Of a DNA stretch of 61,565 bases, positions 1-9,229 are shown in pieces. The stretch is taken from NCBI GenBank assembly GCA_947454255.1, contig CANGIU010000007.1, positions 1 to 61,565 on the forward strand, in the 5' to 3' direction. Position 1 is the first letter of the stretch; each line of letters begins with the position of its first letter. Position numbers and translations under genes: made by a program. Below the pieces are notes generated by a model. The model searched no databases. It saw only the letters and a list, made by a program, of their open reading frames with translations, and was not told where the DNA came from. Source of the DNA: Micrococcales bacterium (GTDB taxonomy: Bacteria; Actinomycetota; Actinomycetes; Actinomycetales; Microbacteriaceae).

Positions 1-2838
1 GCAACCGCTAGTTGATCCACAGCCTTCACAGACGTGACATGAACCAGAAGGTCTCATCTTGATTCCACAGTTGAAACATAGAGGAGCATCTGACTCGGTG
101 CCTTGCAACATTTCAAACAGTTCAGCTGATGAGTGAACCTGGCGAGGAGCTACTGGCGCTTCTTCGACCTTGAGTTCAATTACAACTGGCTTTGACTCAA
201 CTACAGGCTCAGCTGCCGCAACTGTCTCAACAGGTGACTCAGCAATTGCTGGGTAGCTACTTGATGCATCAAGTGCTGCTGATCGCTCAGTTGCTGTGTT
301 GATTCCAAGTGCCTGACGGGTTTCAACCGGTAGGTGGTCAATAGCCAAGCGACGGAAGATGTAATCCATCAGTGACTTAGCCATACGGATGTCTTTGTCA
401 TCGGTAAGACCTGCCGGTTCGAAGGACACGTTAGTGAACTTCTGCACATAGGTCTCTAGCGGAACACCGTACTGCAAACCGATTGACACTGCGATTGAGA
501 ATGCATCCATTACACCGGCAAGAGTAGAACCCTGCTTACCGAGCTTTAGGAATACTTCACCAAGAACACCATCAGGGTATGTGCCTGCAGTCATGTAACC
601 TTCAGCGCCACCGACAGTGAATGAGGTGGTTGATGATGGGCGTGACTTAGGCAGACGCTTACGCACTGGGTGTGAAAGTGCAACATCAGACTTAGCTGCT
701 GCTGGCTTTTCCTCGGTCTTTGCCTTCGCATCGCTAAGTGGCTGACCAACCTTACAGTTGTCGCGGTAGATAGCCAGAGCCTTCAGACCCATCTTCCAGC
801 CCTGGAAATAGATCTCCTTAACTTCTTCAACAGTTGCAGTCTCAGGCATGTTTACAGTCTTTGAGATTGCTCCTGAAAGGAACGGCTGAACAGCTGCCAT
901 CATGCGCACGTGACCCATTGGCTCAATCGCACGAATACCAACAGCAGTATCAAAGATTGCATAGTGCTCTTGCTTTAGACCTGGAGCTTCAACAACGTGA
1001 CCGTTGGTGCTGATGTGGTCAACAATTGCTTCGATGGTTTCCTGTGAGTAGCCAAGACGGTGCAGTGCGAAAGGAATTGTCTGGTTAACAATCTGCATTG
1101 AACCACCTGTAGAGAGCTTCTTGTATTTCACCAGTGAGAAGTCTGGTTCGATACCCGTAGTGTCACAGTCCATCATGAAACCGATAGTTCCAGTAGGAGC
1201 TAGTAGTGATGCTTGTGAGTTTCTCCAGCCATTTGTTGCACCAATTGAAGTGTTCAATGCCCACTCGCGTGTTGCAGCTTCTAGAACTGAACGGTCTACT
1301 TCGGTTACAGGGCGAATAGTTGCGTTCGCTGCTTCGTGCTTGCGCATGATGCGATCGTGACCTGCCTTGTTGTGTGCGTAACCTTCGTAAGTTCCGACAA
1401 CAGCAGCTAGTTCTGCTGAACGACGGTAAGAAGAAGCGCTCATCAATGAAGTGATAGCAGCAGCTAATGCCTGACCTTCAGTGCTGTCGTATGGAAGGCC
1501 GATAGCCATAAGCAATGCGCCAAGGTTCGCGTAACCAATACCTAGCTGACGGAATGCACGTGTGGTTTCACCAATCTTTTCGGTTGGGAAGTCAGCGAAA
1601 CAGATTGAGATATCCATTGCGGTGATGATCAACTCACAAGACTTTGCAAATTTCGCGCTGTCAAATGTGCCGTCTGGGTTCAAGAACTTCAAGAGGTTCA
1701 AGCTCGCCAAGTTACAAGATGAGTTATCCAAGTGCATGTACTCAGAACATGGGTTAGATGCTGTGATACGACCTGATTCTGGAGTGGTGTGCCAGTCGTT
1801 GATGATGTCGTCGTACTGGATACCAGGGTCAGCACAGGCCCAAGCAGCTTGTGCAAACTTGTCCCACAACTCACGTGCATCTACTTCTTCAATAACTTCA
1901 CCGTTTGTTCTAGCGCGAAGACCGAAGTTTGTACCGTGCTCCACTGCGCGCATGAACTCTTCGTTTACACGAACGGAGTTGTTTGCGTTCTGATACTGAA
2001 CAGAGTTGATGTCCTTGCCACCGAGCTCCATGTCGTAACCTGCATCGCGTAGTACGCGAATCTTGTCCTCTTCACGAGCCTTTGTGTCAATAAATTCTTC
2101 GATGTCTGGGTGATCAACATCAAGAACAACCATCTTTGCTGCACGACGAGTCGCACCACCAGATTTGATAGTTCCTGCTGAGGCATCAGCACCGCGCATG
2201 AATGAAACTGGACCTGAAGCTGAACCACCTGATGAACGAAGAAGTTCCTTAGATGAACGGATACGCGACAAGTTAAGACCTGCACCCGATCCACCCTTGA
2301 AGATCATTCCCTCTTCGCGGTACCAGTTAAGAATCGATTCCATTGAGTCATCTACCGACAAGATGAAACAAGCTGAAACCTGTTGTGGGCTTGATGTACC
2401 GACGTTGAACCAAACCGGCGAGTTGAATGAGAAGACCTGGTTTAGCAACATGAAGGTTAGTTCGTGCTCAAAAATGGTCGCGTCTTCTTCTGAAGCGAAG
2501 TAACCGTGGTCACGTCCACCCTGGGTGTATGTCTTTACAACCCGGTCAATCAACTGACGAAGGCTGAATTCGCGAACTGCAGTGCCTAGAGCCCCGCGGA
2601 AATATTTTGTGGTCACGATAGTAGATGCGTTCAAGCTCCAGAATTCAGGGAATTCGACACCGCGCTGTTCAAAGATGTTTTCACCCGTCTTCCAGTTGGT
2701 CTGAACTACGTCACGGTATTCCCAGGTGACCTGGTCGTATGGGTGAACCCCCTCAGTTGTGTAGATGCGCTCGATCTTGAGCCCCTTACGCCCCTGACTA
2801 GCTGCACCGGCGTCGGTGTATGCCGATGTGTCGGTCAT
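1..2838 (-). CDS. nrdJ: Adenosylcobalamin-dependent (class II) ribonucleotide reductase, 3' end cut by window
   Basis: Reduces ribonucleotides to deoxyribonucleotides for DNA synthesis, using vitamin B12 to start the radical. The visible 946 codons run from ATG at 2838 to the window edge without a stop. The last visible residues form a cysteine-rich zinc-ribbon-like tail (CFNC, then CHVCEGCG), normal for the NrdJ C-terminus, so probably only a few codons are missing. Seen: NPCSE at residues 362-366, containing the thiyl-radical Cys and the catalytic Glu, and the family block PTGTIGFMMDCDTTG near 548. A TSCPD-like domain follows before the tail. A Shine-Dalgarno-like AAAGG lies just upstream. 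It is downstream of nrdR with about 50 bases between them, so likely co-transcribed and repressed by NrdR. Family call certain; missing end inferred. Confidence 0.96.
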   Translation of the reverse strand, partial: MTDTSAYTDAGAASQGRKGLKIERIYTTEGVHPYDQVTWEYRDVVQTNWKTGENIFEQRGVEFPEFWSLNASTIVTTKYFRGALGTAVREFSLRQLIDRVVKTYTQGGRDHGYFASEEDATIFEHELTFMLLNQVFSFNSPVWFNVGTSSPQQVSACFILSVDDSMESILNWYREEGMIFKGGSGAGLNLSRIRSSKELLRSSGGSASGPVSFMRGADASAGTIKSGGATRRAAKMVVLDVDHPDIEEFIDTKAREEDKIRVLRDAGYDMELGGKDINSVQYQNANNSVRVNEEFMRAVEHGTNFGLRARTNGEVIEEVDARELWDKFAQAAWACADPGIQYDDIINDWHTTPESGRITASNPCSEYMHLDNSSCNLASLNLLKFLNPDGTFDSAKFAKSCELIITAMDISICFADFPTEKIGETTRAFRQLGIGYANLGALLMAIGLPYDSTEGQALAAAITSLMSASSYRRSAELAAVVGTYEGYAHNKAGHDRIMRKHEAANATIRPVTEVDRSVLEAATREWALNTSIGATNGWRNSQASLLAPTGTIGFMMDCDTTGIEPDFSLVKYKKLSTGGSMQIVNQTIPFALHRLGYSQETIEAIVDHISTNGHVVEAPGLKQEHYAIFDTAVGIRAIEPMGHVRMMAAVQPFLSGAISKTVNMPETATVEEVKEIYFQGWKMGLKALAIYRDNCKVGQPLSDAKAKTEEKPAAAKSDVALSHPVRKRLPKSRPSSTTSFTVGGAEGYMTAGTYPDGVLGEVFLKLGKQGSTLAGVMDAFSIAVSIGLQYGVPLETYVQKFTNVSFEPAGLTDDKDIRMAKSLMDYIFRRLAIDHLPVETRQALGINTATERSAALDASSSYPAIAESPVETVAAAEPVVESKPVVIELKVEEAPVAPRQVHSSAELFEMLQGTESDAPLCFNCGIKMRPSGSCHVCEGCGSTSGC

Positions 2839-2890
2839 TTGTTGCCTTTCTTTTATATTTTTTTAGTTTTTATGTTGTAATCGCACTTGG

Positions 2891-3361
2891 CTAGGCCAGT
2901 TGCGAAACCTGATTTTCGCGCTCAACCTTGAGCACTGCTATTGCTGCTTCGAAATCCTCTAAGCTTTCCCATCCCTGATAAACACTGGCAAATCTCATGA
3001 AAGCCACTTCGTCTAACTTGCGAAGCGGTTCAAGGATGGCTAAACCAACCTCATTTGCTTCTACTTGCGCAGATCCTGTTGCTCTGATCGTTTCTTCTAC
3101 TGTTTGAGCCAACATAGCTAGGTCAGACTCTGTAACCGGTCTGCCCTGGCATGCCTTTCGAACGCCATTGACAATTTTGTCTCGGCTGAACGGCTCAGTG
3201 GACCCTCCACGCTTAGCAACTAAGAGGCTAGAAGTCTCTAAAGTCGAGAAACGAGAGCCACACTCTGGACATTGACGCCTTCTGCGGATGCTAGATCCGT
3301 CGTCAGAAGTGCGCGAATCCATGACCCTGGAGTCGATATGGCGGCAAAAAGGACAATGCAC
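2891..3361 (-). CDS. nrdR: Transcriptional repressor NrdR
   Basis: ATP/dATP-sensing zinc-ribbon and ATP-cone repressor of ribonucleotide reductase genes. The 156-residue length is typical. The N-terminus has the zinc ribbon (CPFC at 3-6, CPEC near 31-34) with the basic stretch RRRRQ between them; the ATP-cone follows from about residue 46 ([16 protein letters not shown]). The start is GTG at 3361, with GGAGG seven bases upstream. It is first gene of a likely two-gene unit with nrdJ, and two NrdR boxes lie 60-110 bases upstream, so it probably represses itself and nrdJ together. Confidence 0.96.
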   Translation of the reverse strand: MHCPFCRHIDSRVMDSRTSDDGSSIRRRRQCPECGSRFSTLETSSLLVAKRGGSTEPFSRDKIVNGVRKACQGRPVTESDLAMLAQTVEETIRATGSAQVEANEVGLAILEPLRKLDEVAFMRFASVYQGWESLEDFEAAIAVLKVERENQVSQLA

Positions 3362-3423
3362 GTTTTGCCTCCAATCTTCTAGGGTCGTTTCCGCTTAATT
3401 TACGCAAGAGAAACCTAATATAC

Positions 3424-3439
3424 ACACAAGATGTGGGAA
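3424..3439. promoter_or_regulatory. NrdR box 1 (distal to nrdR start: second box further upstream)
   Basis: A 16-base site, ACACAAGATGTGGGAA, matching about 10 of 16 positions of the NrdR box consensus ACACWATATATWGTGT. Its centre is 31 bases from the centre of the second box at 3455-3470, about three helical turns, which is the classical spacing for cooperative NrdR binding. A TATATT -10-like hexamer lies next to it at 3417-3422 on the minus strand, so binding would cover the promoter of nrdR-nrdJ. Confidence 0.75.
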
Positions 3440-3454
3440 TATTTCACTTCTCCG

Positions 3455-3470
3455 TCCCTATATCTTGTGG
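3455..3470. promoter_or_regulatory. NrdR box 2
   Basis: TCCCTATATCTTGTGG is the better match of the pair to the palindromic NrdR box (12-13 of 16 positions, including the TATAT core and TTGTG arm). It lies about 95 bases upstream of the nrdR start, with a 15-base gap from box 1. The pair is the expected signature of NrdR control. No cobalamin riboswitch is visible in the same leader. Confidence 0.8.
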
Positions 3471-3605
3471 TTTTCTACTCCCAGAAGCAAATTTCACTTC
3501 CAGTCGGCGTGTTGCCAATAAATACGGGCAATTTCATTCTGAAACCATAACCTTCAACCAAAGATTTAACCTTTTTGTTATCAAATCATTGGTAAAGATC
3601 TAGAG

Positions 3606-4916
3606 CTAAATACGGGCTTTTACCGCGTCACCATGGGCTTGTAGGCTCTCTTGGTTGGCGATAGCGATAACACTATTGGCCACCTCTGACAGCGCTGCCT
3701 GATCATAATCAATGAGTTGCTGAGCCTTCAAAAATGTGTGGACACCTAAACCCGAGCTAAATCTTGCCTGGCCACCGGTCGGTAAAACGTGGTTTGAACC
3801 AGCTAGATAGTCCCCTAGAGAAACAGGAGAATAGGGGCCAAGGAATATGGCTCCCGCGCTGTGAATCATGTCACTGACGACCTTGCTGTCTCTGGTCTGA
3901 ATTGAGAGATGTTCAGCCCCGTAGAAATTGGCAATAGAAATTGCCTCAGCCAAACTTGAAACAAGCACAAAGGAGCTTTGCTGGCCCGACAGAGCGGCTA
4001 AAACACGCGTTTTATTGGGAGTGTCAGTCACTTGCCTATCTATTTCAGCACTTACTGCCCTAATGAGCGATTCGGAGTCTGTAACTAGAACCGCTGCCGC
4101 CAATTCATCGTGTTCTGCCTGAGAAATTAGGTCAGCTGCAATAAATCCTGAATCAGCAGAGTCATCAGCCAAAATCATGATTTCTGTTGGCCCTGCCTCT
4201 GAATCAATAGCGATTCTCCCCTGCAGAATCCTTTTTGCCGCTGCCACATAGACATTTCCTGGCCCTGTAACCAAATCAACCGGGTGAAGTCCAATTTCGG
4301 GTACGCCATAGGCAAAAGCGGCCACTGCTGCCGGCCCACCAATTACATAAACGTCCTGAATGCCAAGCAAAGCTGCTGTAGCCAGGACTGTTGGGTGCGG
4401 CCTTCCTCCGAAATCCTTCTGGCCAGGGGTAGCAATAGAAATCTTCCGAACGCCAGCAACCTGAGCGGGAACAACGTTCATTACGACACTTGATGGATAT
4501 ACCGCCTTTCCCCCTGGCACATACAAACCAACCGATTGAATTGGGACCCAACGTTGGCTGACTATCGCTCCTTGAGAAAGTTCGGTGCTGGATCCTTTAG
4601 GCATATTTGCCTTCGAAACCTTTCGGACCCTCTCGATGGCAATTTCCAGGGCAATCTTTAATTCTGGAGCTAGTTCCTGAAGCGCGCGCTCAAGCTCTGC
4701 CGCGGTTACCCTTATCGGTTCAATTTCAATGCCATCTAAAGTTTGAGCAATTTCGATGATCGGCCTTGCGCCATCGGTACGAATTGATTCAACTAGTGGC
4801 CGAATGCTTTCAACAGCTGCCGCCACATCGATATTTGCTCTAGGGATTTGGGCATCAACGAGTTCACGGGTGATTCGCTGCCCTGTGAGGTTTATCGTTT
4901 TGATGCTGCTAGTCAT
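3606..4916 (-). CDS. hisD: Histidinol dehydrogenase
   Basis: Catalyses the last two steps of histidine biosynthesis, oxidising L-histidinol to L-histidine with NAD+ and a bound Zn2+. Family motifs are present: SEAGPTEI near 237, the QAEHDE segment near 265, AEHLS near 333 and SNHVLPTGG near 375, which carry zinc and catalytic His/Glu residues. I chose ATG at 4916 (436 residues, beginning MTSSIKTINL). The longer GTG frame from 4958 would start upstream of a good -10 hexamer at 4944-4949. hisD is alone here, with no other his genes beside it, and is divergent from the flavin reductase. Confidence 0.95.
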   Translation of the reverse strand: MTSSIKTINLTGQRITRELVDAQIPRANIDVAAAVESIRPLVESIRTDGARPIIEIAQTLDGIEIEPIRVTAAELERALQELAPELKIALEIAIERVRKVSKANMPKGSSTELSQGAIVSQRWVPIQSVGLYVPGGKAVYPSSVVMNVVPAQVAGVRKISIATPGQKDFGGRPHPTVLATAALLGIQDVYVIGGPAAVAAFAYGVPEIGLHPVDLVTGPGNVYVAAAKRILQGRIAIDSEAGPTEIMILADDSADSGFIAADLISQAEHDELAAAVLVTDSESLIRAVSAEIDRQVTDTPNKTRVLAALSGQQSSFVLVSSLAEAISIANFYGAEHLSIQTRDSKVVSDMIHSAGAIFLGPYSPVSLGDYLAGSNHVLPTGGQARFSSGLGVHTFLKAQQLIDYDQAALSEVANSVIAIANQESLQAHGDAVKARI

Positions 4917-4943
4917 TGGTGGCTTTACTTTCTTATTTTGATT

Positions 4944-4949
4944 ATTGTA
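4944..4949 (-). promoter_or_regulatory. Probable -10 element of hisD
   Basis: Read on the minus strand this is TACAAT, a close match to the bacterial -10 consensus, placed to start RNA about 20 bases upstream of the ATG at 4916. I could not identify a convincing -35 hexamer. It helps decide the hisD start, because the longer frame would begin upstream of this promoter. Confidence 0.5.
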
Positions 4950-5006
4950 AGCGAACACTGCCTTGCTGAACTAAGTTAGCCTTGGAACACGTTAGAAGGA
5001 TAAATT

Positions 5007-5507
5007 TTGGATCACATCAATAACCCCACTGAAGCCCTGAAAGCAGCCTTTAGAAGGCACGCATCTGGAGTCTGCGTCATTACCCTAAATGACGTCGACG
5101 GTAAGCCTGTCGGCTTCACAGCGACCTCAGTGACATCGCTGGGTTCAGAGCCCGCACTAGCTACGTTCAACGTTGCTAGGGGCGCAAGTAGTTGGCCAGC
5201 ACTTGCTGATGCTGAGTATGTTTCTATTCAAATGTTGAATGAAGCAAGTCTCCCCCTAGCCATTCGGATGTCTCAAGATCACACCCAACGCTTTGTTCCA
5301 AATGACTGGTTTAGAGAATCAAAAACAGATCTACCAATTTTTGAGAAGGTTAACGCTGCTTTGATTTGCAGAATCAGGGAACGCTACGAAGTTGAAAAAA
5401 ATGCAGTGGTTGTTGTGGAGATCATCGAAGGGTTATTCCCCGAAGAGCTCTCCAGTCTTCTCTACCACCAGCGCGGGTACGTCATCCCCGGTGATCGGAT
5501 CAGCTAG
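5007..5507 (+). CDS. Flavin reductase-like (FMN-binding) family protein
   Basis: A 166-residue protein of the flavin reductase-like split-barrel family, whose members reduce or bind FMN/FAD, often supplying a monooxygenase; the substrate here is unknown. Seen: the N-terminal pattern FRRHASGVCVITL, then GFTATSVTSLGSEPALATF with the family's FTxTSxxS(L) motif, and the usual end LLYHQRGY near 151-158. The start is TTG at 5007 with AGAAGGA six bases upstream. It is the only plus-strand gene between hisD and dnaE. Its last 75 bases overlap the 3' end of dnaE on the other strand, including its own conserved C-terminal motif. Confidence 0.85.
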   Translation: MDHINNPTEALKAAFRRHASGVCVITLNDVDGKPVGFTATSVTSLGSEPALATFNVARGASSWPALADAEYVSIQMLNEASLPLAIRMSQDHTQRFVPNDWFRESKTDLPIFEKVNAALICRIRERYEVEKNAVVVVEIIEGLFPEELSSLLYHQRGYVIPGDRIS

Positions 5508-8500
5508 TAAATCTTCGCCAGGTTCAAAAACATCTAACGCAGCGGTACCAAAATACTGCTTGATCTCAGAAATAAGCGCGTCGCTTACGAAGACTCTGTG
5601 CTTGAGCTTAAAAGTTTTCAAATCTAAATCATTTTTCAACAAAAGTTGAACTTCAGTCTGGCCAGGATATTTCTTAAAAATAGAATCAAGTAGTTCGATG
5701 TTGCTGCGCGTAGCCAACTGCTCAGCAATGACAACTTGTAACGGTCCAGCAAACCGATTTTCATCCTTCTCAAGGACTTGAATGTCATTGACATTCAAGG
5801 CGAAACTCTCATCACGCGGCCGCATACGGCCTCGGACCGCAACTAAAGAATCGACTTTCAACTTGTCAATATTCTCCAAATAAGTTTTGCTAAAAATCAT
5901 CAAAGTAACTTCAGCGTCAAGATCTTCGAGTGTGACGTTAGCGTAGACATTTCCAGAAGATCTAGCTGTCTTAACATCTACCGCGGTAATAAGTCCTGCC
6001 AAAGTCACTGCCTCTGCTTCAGAGAAATCCTTCCGAGTGATAAATGAAGTAATTGGTTCAGTTGCACTTGAGCGTAATTTACTTTCAGCTCCCTGCAATG
6101 GATGTGCACTGACATACAGCCCAAGCATCTCTCGCTCGAGGCTTAGAAGTTGACGCTGAGGCCACTCTGCAAGGGCTGGAATCGAGTGTGAATGATGCTG
6201 ATCCTCAAAATCATCAAACAAATCGATCTCGCCAGTTGATTTTGACTTCTTAGCTTTCAATTCCGCATCGATGATTGATTCGTGAGCTTCAAATAGAGAT
6301 CTTCTGCTCATACCGAACGAATCAAATGCGCCCGCTTTGATTAGCGATTCAATTACTTTTTTGGAGCAAACTGAGGCTGGAACTTTGGATATGAAGTCTT
6401 GGAAAGAAGTGAAGCGTCCTTCGCTTTCTCTCGTTTTTACAATTTCTTGAACTACTCCGATGCCAACATTTCTAATTGCCTCAAGACCAAAACGAATATC
6501 ATTACCCACCGCTCTAAAATCAGCAATCGAGTCATTCACATCCGGTGCCAGAACTTGGATGCCAGCTCGACGGGCCTCACTTAGGTAAATGCTCAACCGA
6601 TCCCTTGAACTCTTAACCGAGGTAAGCAGTGCCGCCATATATTCTTGTGGAAAGTTCGCTTTCATATATGCAGTCCAATATGAAAGCACACCGTACGCAG
6701 CGCTGTGAGCTTTGTTGAACGCGTAGTCAGCGAAAGGTAATAGAGTCTCCCAAAGTTTTTCTATCGCTTCATCGACATAGCCGTTTTCTTTCATACCCTG
6801 AACGAAGCTAACCTTCTGCGCGTCTAGCTCTTCTTTCTTCTTTTTACCCATCGCACGGCGGAGCTCATCCGCCTTTGCCAAACTAAAGTTCGCGACCTTT
6901 TGAGCAACAGCCATTACCTGCTCTTGATACACAATCAGCCCATAGGTTGGGTCAAGCACCTCAGATAGAGGTGCCTCAAGACTTGGGTGGATTGGAATGT
7001 TTTTCTCTTTACCGTTTTTACGCTGTGCGTAAGAGGTATGAGAACCCATACCCATCGGCCCTGGTCGATACAAAGCAATAGCTGCAGATATATGTTCAAA
7101 CTTGGTTGGCTTCAAAAGTCGAAGAAGTGATCGCATCTGGCCACCATCAAGTTGGAATACACCTAAGGTGTCCCCTCGAGAGAGCATCTCGTAAGTTGTC
7201 TCATCACCGTCTAGGTCTAAATCCTCTAGAACCACTGAGACACCACGGTTAGACATCGCGTTTTCGATTGCTCGATCTAGCACCGTTAGATTTCTAAGCC
7301 CAAGAAAATCCATCTTCACGAGCCCAAGCTCTTCGCAAGGATGTTGAGCGAAAGCAGTGATGATAGCCCCATCATCGTCACGTCTAATCAAAGGAATGAC
7401 ATCAAGAAGCGGTTCTGCGGACATGATTACACCAGCTGCGTGAACGCTGGTCTGCCTCTTAAGCCCTTCGAGGCCCCTTGCCAATTCAAAGGTCTTTCGT
7501 GCATCTGGATCCTCTTCAAGAATTCTCCTGAACTCAGCCGCTTCTTTGTATCTACTCTTTGAATCGAGTGCTGCTGGCTCAATTGCTACTGGTTCGAAAT
7601 CTGGAGTCTCTTCGTCAAAATCATCTTCCGACAAATCATCAGTAGCACTCTCAAGAACTGGTCTGTTATTTGGATCTTCGACCATCTCACTGAGAGTCAT
7701 ATCTTTTCCAAGCACCATTCTTGGCATTGCCTTGGTAAGTTTTTCTCCAACTGAGTAGTCCATGCCAAGAACACGAGCTGCATCCTTAAGCGACTGTTTA
7801 GCTTTGATAGTTCCGTAGGTAATGATTTGGGCGACTCGGTCATCACCATATTTCTGTGTGACGTATCGAATCACCTCACCACGTCTTCGATCATCGAAGT
7901 CAACATCGATATCGGGAAGGCTTACTCTCCCAGGGTTTAGAAAACGTTCAAAAAGCAATCCATACTTAATTGGATCCAGAGCCGTAATACCAAGTGCAAA
8001 GGCAACCAGTGAACCTGCTGCTGAACCACGACCAGGACCAACACGAATACCTTGAGCTCGCGCCCAAGCAATAAAGTCTGCAACGACGAGGAAGTAACCA
8101 GGGAAATTCATGTTCTTAATAACTTCTATTTCAAAGGCAACACGTTCTAAATACTGCAGGTCAATCTCTTTGCCAAATCTCTCGTGCATGCCTCGCATTA
8201 CTTCTGCTTCAAACCAAGAAGCTTCTGTTTCACCTTGAGGGACGCTGAATCTTGGCATGAGGTTACGTTTAGCGAAGTTGATGTCTGATCTCTCAGCAAT
8301 CAATAGTGTGTTATCACATGCTTCTGGGAACTCTGCGAAGAGTTCTCGCATCGCTTTCGCACTCTTTAGGTAATAGCCTTCGCCATCAAACTTAAAACGC
8401 TTCTCGTCGGTTAGCTTGGTGCCGGTTTGGATACATAACAATGCCTCTTGGGCATCAGAGTGACCTGCGTCCGTGTAATGGAGATCATTAGTGGCTACAA

Positions 8501-9143
8501 GAGGAATACCTAGATCTTTTGAGAGTTTAATAAGATCGGAAAAACTTCTTCGCTCAACAGATGCCCCGTGGTCCATGATTTCGATGTAATAGTTTTCTTT
8601 ACCAAAGATATCTCTGAACTCAGCTGCAGTTTCTAGTGCCTCCTTGTATTGACCAAGTCTTAGTCTTGTTTGCACTTCTCCACTGGCACAACCCGATGTT
8701 GCGATGATTCCTTTGGAGTATTTTGAGAGCAGCTCTCGATCCATACGAGGCTGGAAATAGTAGCCTTCAAGCCAAGCATAGGAACTGAGTTTGAATAGGT
8801 TCAGCATGCTGTCGTTGTCAGTTGAAAGCATTGTTAGGTGGGAATAGGCACCTTTAGATAAATCATCATCTCCGCCGTCGGCCCAATAGGTCCTCGATTT
8901 ATCGAGTCTTGATCCTGGCGCAAGATATGCCTCAATGCCGATAATCGGCTTTATACCCTTTTTAGTTGCCTGCTCCCAGAAGTCAAAGGCACCGAAGTTA
9001 TTGCCATGATCGGTAATTGCTATCGCGGGCATTCCAAAATCGACAGCTTTATCCAGCAGTTTGTCTACTTTGGCTGCACCATCGAGCATGGAATATTCAG
9101 TGTGCACATGCAAGTGCACAAAGTTACCGTTTTCGCTCGACAT
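5433..9143 (-). CDS. dnaE: DNA polymerase III alpha subunit
   Basis: Replicative DNA polymerase (1236 residues). Domains in order: PHP domain beginning HLHVHTEYSMLDG (residues 10-22), polymerase palm with catalytic PDIDVDFDD near 409-417, finger motif NKAHSAAYG near 810, tandem helix-hairpin region, and an OB-fold near 1030-1110. An acidic insertion sits near 500-530. It is the last gene of the long dcw-dnaE block. The last 24 residues or so (from LADPITG) are encoded by DNA that on the other strand specifies the conserved end of the flavin reductase; they lie beyond where I expect the DnaE1 core to finish. ATG start at 9143. Confidence 0.96.
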   Translation of the reverse strand: MSSENGNFVHLHVHTEYSMLDGAAKVDKLLDKAVDFGMPAIAITDHGNNFGAFDFWEQATKKGIKPIIGIEAYLAPGSRLDKSRTYWADGGDDDLSKGAYSHLTMLSTDNDSMLNLFKLSSYAWLEGYYFQPRMDRELLSKYSKGIIATSGCASGEVQTRLRLGQYKEALETAAEFRDIFGKENYYIEIMDHGASVERRSFSDLIKLSKDLGIPLVATNDLHYTDAGHSDAQEALLCIQTGTKLTDEKRFKFDGEGYYLKSAKAMRELFAEFPEACDNTLLIAERSDINFAKRNLMPRFSVPQGETEASWFEAEVMRGMHERFGKEIDLQYLERVAFEIEVIKNMNFPGYFLVVADFIAWARAQGIRVGPGRGSAAGSLVAFALGITALDPIKYGLLFERFLNPGRVSLPDIDVDFDDRRRGEVIRYVTQKYGDDRVAQIITYGTIKAKQSLKDAARVLGMDYSVGEKLTKAMPRMVLGKDMTLSEMVEDPNNRPVLESATDDLSEDDFDEETPDFEPVAIEPAALDSKSRYKEAAEFRRILEEDPDARKTFELARGLEGLKRQTSVHAAGVIMSAEPLLDVIPLIRRDDDGAIITAFAQHPCEELGLVKMDFLGLRNLTVLDRAIENAMSNRGVSVVLEDLDLDGDETTYEMLSRGDTLGVFQLDGGQMRSLLRLLKPTKFEHISAAIALYRPGPMGMGSHTSYAQRKNGKEKNIPIHPSLEAPLSEVLDPTYGLIVYQEQVMAVAQKVANFSLAKADELRRAMGKKKKEELDAQKVSFVQGMKENGYVDEAIEKLWETLLPFADYAFNKAHSAAYGVLSYWTAYMKANFPQEYMAALLTSVKSSRDRLSIYLSEARRAGIQVLAPDVNDSIADFRAVGNDIRFGLEAIRNVGIGVVQEIVKTRESEGRFTSFQDFISKVPASVCSKKVIESLIKAGAFDSFGMSRRSLFEAHESIIDAELKAKKSKSTGEIDLFDDFEDQHHSHSIPALAEWPQRQLLSLEREMLGLYVSAHPLQGAESKLRSSATEPITSFITRKDFSEAEAVTLAGLITAVDVKTARSSGNVYANVTLEDLDAEVTLMIFSKTYLENIDKLKVDSLVAVRGRMRPRDESFALNVNDIQVLEKDENRFAGPLQVVIAEQLATRSNIELLDSIFKKYPGQTEVQLLLKNDLDLKTFKLKHRVFVSDALISEIKQYFGTAALDVFEPGEDLLADPITGDDVPALVVEKTGELFGE

Positions 9144-9177
9144 CTTCTCTAAACTTTCAAATTCTTTAGGGCTTGGG

Positions 9178-9205
9178 GAAATAGCCTAACTTGACCCTAC
9201 GTCAA
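9178..9205 (-). promoter_or_regulatory. Possible dnaE promoter
   Basis: On the minus strand TTGACG (9200-9205) is followed 16 bases later by TATTTC (9178-9183), in the 86-base gap between rluD and dnaE. An 11-base string GTTAGGCTATT (9180-9190, minus strand) in the same place is identical to one just ahead of the idsA-like gene on the plus strand. Alternative -10 elements overlap (TAGGCT or TATTTC), so the exact promoter is uncertain. Confidence 0.35.
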
Positions 9206-9229
9206 CCAATTTTGCCACTCCGACCACGG

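Noticed and set aside
1562-1993. Long open frame on the plus strand inside nrdJ
   Set aside because: It is antisense to conserved catalytic codons of nrdJ and has no recognisable domain; a shadow of the real gene. The same applies to long opposite frames inside ftsZ, der, hisD and pyc.
3362-3605. Possible cobalamin riboswitch ahead of nrdR-nrdJ
   Set aside because: The reductase is B12-dependent, but I saw no B12-box-like conserved core or suitable multi-stem structure in these 244 bases; NrdR boxes explain the control better.
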